Part shown: positions 61,283-64,000 of the stretch, piece after piece
Position numbering within the stretch: the first letter of the stretch is position 1
Layout of the letters: each line of letters starts with the position of its first letter
Assembly (NCBI RefSeq): GCF_018882095.1
Contig: NZ_JACVPD010000002.1
Location: forward strand, 124,001-188,000
DNA length: 64,000 nt
Direction: 5' to 3'
DNA from: Polynucleobacter sp. CS-Odin-A6
GTDB lineage: Bacteria > Pseudomonadota > Gammaproteobacteria > Burkholderiales > Burkholderiaceae
Translations under genes and position numbers: made by a program
Notes under the pieces: generated by a model
Told to the model about the DNA's origin: nothing
Databases searched by the model: none
The model's input: only the letters and a program-made list of their open reading frames with translations

Positions 61283-62224
61283 ATGGGGAATATTGTAGCC
61301 AATACTAATAAAACGAAAAGTAGATCCATCACAATATCAGCGAAGAAAAAATCTACAGGCCCTATTACTACATTTGGAAAAAGTACTTCATCCAAAAATG
61401 CGGTAACCCATGGCGCAACTTCACCAAAATTACTTAATGATGCCGAGCATCAGCATTACATTACTTTATTGGAAGATTTGAAGGAACCCCACCCAAATCA
61501 AAATCCTCTCGTTCGAATTCAGTTAGAGCAGATAGCAAAACTTAATATTCAATTAGAGCGAATACAAAATACGATCGATGCCCAGTTTCAAATTAGCAGG
61601 GCTACATCAAGTATTTATGACACACTTTTGAAAACTCTTGATATAGACCAGAAAATAGCCGACCTTATAGCAAACGGCATCTTTGGTATTAGTAGTAATA
61701 ATGAATTTTTAGAGTAGTTTCCATTTGAATTCTCGATGGAGGTGTGGTCTTTGTACCCACCCAATAGACCAACAAGCGATAAAGAATTTTTGGGTAAGAC
61801 GCCTAAGCTATGTCAGCATCTACAACATGAGGCTGGAAAGCAAAATTTGAGTGTTAAGGATTACATCGATCAAAAGATACCAAGACTCAAGGAGGATAAT
61901 TCAAACCATTTTGCGCTCGGCTTGAATGTTAGATTTATATTCCTAAATGAGAAACCTGTGATTTCTGAGCAGGCACTTGATGAAGCCATTGGGCAAGTTG
62001 ACCTGAAAGAATTAAAACGTGTAGCAGAGTGGCATTCAAATGAAATTTCTCGCTGTATTCGGCGAAATCAAAAGATTTCTGATTTCGCAAAATTATTAGA
62101 AATAAAAGTATATTCCACCACTCCAGATTTAGATCAATTAGATCGTCTAATGCGCTATCAAACTACATTGCAAAGACAGCTTTCAACAGCCATTGGAGAA
62201 TTGCTGGCGCTTACTAAAAATTAG
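61283..62224 (+). pseudogene. Hypothetical island gene split by one in-frame TAG
   Basis: Two ORFs (61283-61717, 144 codons; 61736-62224, 162 codons) lie in one frame separated only by TAG 61715-61717 and six sense codons, giving 314 codons joined. The first begins with a Thr/Lys/Ser-rich segment and KNAVTHGATSPKLLND, a small motif common in uncharacterised island and transposase-linked proteins. The second ends in LDQLDRLMRYQTTLQRQLSTAIGELL, a pattern I associate with the C-terminus of the same proteins (from memory). Function unknown. The first half could also be expressed alone. Confidence 0.6.
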
Positions 62225-62943
62225 TGTCCCCCACCTTTAATAATCACCAAAATGCCTCTCCAGATTACCCAAAGATCTAGACAAAGCAGTCCAAAGGAAG
62301 AGCACTTGAGATATTGATCAACATACTCATACTCGTAAATAGGATTACCCATCTCTGAGGTTCCTTTGTTGATGTGACCCAAACCCAAAAGGCCCCCGCG
62401 CAGCAAAAACCTAGTGACGTTTCCCTGCGCTCGATCTCGCTCATAGTGCAGAACAGATAGAGGACGCGGCCCAACAATACTCATATCGCCCTTGAGAACA
62501 CTCCAAAATTGAGGCAACTCATCTAAGTAAAACTTCTTAACAAATTGACCAACATAAGTTCGACTATCTGGCGTCCACTCCGCAGAATAGGCAATCCAGT
62601 CGTGTCTTTTAGCGCCCTCAGGCTCAATGTATTTTGTTTTTATTAGGCGAATCTTGTATTTGGGAATAATCTTTCCGGCGCTAATCCCGTTATAGTAAAA
62701 GAACATAGAGCCCTTATTTTCAGGAATCAACCAACCTTCTACCAAAAAGGCTAATTTCAACACCAATAGAATTGGTGTTGAAATTACTAAAAGGAAAATT
62801 GCAATTAACTTATCAAATAAAACCTTAAAAAAACGAGGCGGAAGTGGATCTTTTAATTCAAAGATATGAGAGTATTTTTGCAATATCTCATCTGTTGGGG
62901 GCGTATAAGGAAAAGCCTGAGCGGGCTCGTGAATTTTATTCAT
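62221..62943 (-). CDS. Bacterial sugar transferase (WcaJ/RfbP type, catalytic domain only)
   Basis: 240 residues. PF02397-type polyprenyl-P sugar-1-P transferase: membrane helix KVLFDKLIAIFLLVISTPILL near residue 44, KIIPKYKIRLIKTKYIEP, then KFYLDELPQFWSVLKGDMSIVG followed by PRPL near 158. The N-terminal nucleotide-binding domain of longer relatives is absent, as in short forms. It initiates or extends a surface glycan. Convergent with the split gene by a four-base overlap. Confidence 0.9.
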   Translation of the reverse strand: MNKIHEPAQAFPYTPPTDEILQKYSHIFELKDPLPPRFFKVLFDKLIAIFLLVISTPILLVLKLAFLVEGWLIPENKGSMFFYYNGISAGKIIPKYKIRLIKTKYIEPEGAKRHDWIAYSAEWTPDSRTYVGQFVKKFYLDELPQFWSVLKGDMSIVGPRPLSVLHYERDRAQGNVTRFLLRGGLLGLGHINKGTSEMGNPIYEYEYVDQYLKCSSFGLLCLDLWVIWRGILVIIKGGGH

Positions 62944-62969
62944 GATTTGATGAGTCTGTATCTGAAATA

Positions 62970-63203
62970 TTAAAACCCATATACAAAAAAGTTGGGGTTG
63001 AAAATATTACTTGGTTTATAAATAATCGGCTCTTTATTCGATGTTAATAATCTACCCCTTACCCCTATCACTACAGCATGTCCTGCTGGGGTATTCCGAA
63101 TGCAAGTAGGTCCAAAGCACGGGTAAATATCTATCAGCGGAACTAAATGATCAATCATCGCTTGCTCAGTAAAACCTAGAGGAGCAAATTTGGTAATAGT
63201 CAT
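62970..63203 (-). CDS. Hypothetical protein (77 aa)
   Basis: 77 residues with two Cys in CFGPTC and an aromatic C-terminus (IFNPNFFVYGF). No signal peptide, membrane helix or recognised family, and no SD before the ATG. It lies 26 bases upstream of the sugar transferase on the same strand and could be cotranscribed. Low confidence that it is translated. Confidence 0.3.
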   Translation of the reverse strand: MTITKFAPLGFTEQAMIDHLVPLIDIYPCFGPTCIRNTPAGHAVVIGVRGRLLTSNKEPIIYKPSNIFNPNFFVYGF

Positions 63204-63272
63204 ACTATTAAGGATAAACTATCAGCTAGATAATCGAGTCTGGCATTGAATAAGCTAGCATCACATCTCTAT

Positions 63273-64000
63273 TTAGGCTAAAAGCCTGATTGCGACTAAA
63301 GCAAGAACTACCGCAATGCAGATTCGCAATGGCGTCTGCGGCAACTTGCTGGATAGCGTCGCCCCAATAAGCACACCTGGGATAGAACCAATTAAGAGCC
63401 AGCCTAGCAGACCAAAATCAATGTTGCCAATGAATAAATGGCCCATGCCAGCAAACATAGCTAATGGAATAGCATGCACGATATCGGTTGCAACCAGCCT
63501 AGCGGGTGTGAGTCTTAAAGGGTAAAGATAGGTCAACATCACTACACCCACGGCACCTGCGCCAATTGAAGTTAAAGTTACTAAGCCGCCTAATATCGCC
63601 CCTGCAATAACAGTCAAAGTTGGCTGCCAATATTTAAAGTGCTGCGCATCACTTAAGCGGAAATCTTTGCCAATCACATGAAGTTGTTTTTGAAACAACA
63701 TGCTCACAGCAGTAATCAGGATTGCAATGGCTACCGCATCCTTCAAGGAGGATGTTTCAAGGGCTATATAGCCGCCCCGCATCAGCAAAATCATGATGAC
63801 AGAAACCGGCAAACTTCCCATCCAAAGATAATGCAATACTTGCCAGTCAATCAAACCCTTGGTGTGATGCGTTTTGCCTGCAGCCATTTTGGTGATGGCT
63901 GCAAACCATAAATCAGTGCCAATGGCAGTTACTGGGGCCACTCCAAAAAATAAAAGCAATAAGGGCGTCATTAGCGCCCCGCCCCCAACTCCGGTCAAAC
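63273..64000 (-). CDS. TSUP family permease (TauE/SafE), 5' end outside window
   Basis: The visible 241 residues hold the second half of the N-terminal TSUP motif (LTGVGGGALMTPLLLLFFG) and the matching LVTLTSIGAGAVGVVMLTYLY. The usual preceding helix that ends ..G-L-T-G-V-G-G-G is cut by the window edge; the first codon visible is TTG reading the L of that motif, so the real start is to the right. Exports an organic or sulfur anion; substrate unknown. Confidence 0.85.
   Translation of the reverse strand, partial: LTGVGGGALMTPLLLLFFGVAPVTAIGTDLWFAAITKMAAGKTHHTKGLIDWQVLHYLWMGSLPVSVIMILLMRGGYIALETSSLKDAVAIAILITAVSMLFQKQLHVIGKDFRLSDAQHFKYWQPTLTVIAGAILGGLVTLTSIGAGAVGVVMLTYLYPLRLTPARLVATDIVHAIPLAMFAGMGHLFIGNIDFGLLGWLLIGSIPGVLIGATLSSKLPQTPLRICIAVVLALVAIRLLA

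Noticed and set aside
1..64000. tRNA, rRNA or CRISPR elements
   Set aside because: I looked for T-loop motifs with matching acceptor stems and for regularly spaced repeats and found none that held up.

Overview
The window looks like a chromosome segment of a free-living betaproteobacterium of the Burkholderiales. The moderate GC content, dense packing and gene families (Bug/TctC binding protein, LivM-LivG fusion, cysI-DUF934 pair, monomeric isocitrate dehydrogenase, MsrPQ) fit a Polynucleobacter-like freshwater organism. That placement is inference from content, not a database match. I see no rRNA, tRNA, CRISPR array or intact insertion sequence. Layout: 0-4 kb holds a CBS protein, two tiny membrane proteins and a non-proton-pumping respiratory pair, type II NADH dehydrogenase plus alternative oxidase, with an FNR-type box upstream and a hairpin that can mask the oxidase ribosome binding site. 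4-8 kb holds a truncated alcohol dehydrogenase, a glutathione transferase relative and ahpC-ahpF, which are separated by a strong inverted repeat. 8-22 kb is mostly core metabolism: a large FAD/FeS dehydrogenase, a TerC protein, an NhaR-like regulator with an SbtA-type bicarbonate transporter, a parvulin, a TSUP permease, PhhB, a pseudouridine synthase, an SDR enzyme and the MsrPQ methionine sulfoxide repair system with an MBL hydrolase. 22-34 kb holds monomeric IDH, an MFS transporter, FKBP, a lytic transglycosylase, a secreted nuclease and a complete branched-chain amino acid ABC transporter with fused LivM-LivG. 34-47.5 kb holds an EamA exporter, a GMC oxidoreductase, a RelE-like toxin-antitoxin pair, DarP, an acyltransferase, a periplasmic sugar dehydrogenase with di-haem cytochrome c, a TonB receptor, HdeD, an enol-lactonase-like hydrolase, a Bug-type binding protein and a LigI-like lactonase. 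47.5-52 kb is an accessory patch with three more toxin-antitoxin modules (Phd-Doc, Xre-RES, HigBA), a secreted serine hydrolase and two small membrane proteins. 52-56.7 kb is assimilatory sulfite reduction and sirohaem synthesis (cysI, DUF934, cobA, cbiX) and a ChaA antiporter. 56.7-64 kb is a surface-polysaccharide region (DUF268 protein, GT61 glycosyltransferase, WecA/MraY-type and RfbP-type sugar-phosphate transferases). It is interrupted by a decaying mobile segment in which an integrase gene and the gene after it each carry exactly one in-frame stop codon. Small-scale signals that deserve attention: the aox SD-masking stem (1865-1904), the competing ahpC-ahpF hairpins (6348-6410), a 69-base structured intergenic element (27512-27580), palindromes in front of every toxin-antitoxin module, a nine-codon leader ORF fused by ATGA to the WecA-like gene (58844-58873), and the tail-to-tail coding overlap of cobA and cbiX.
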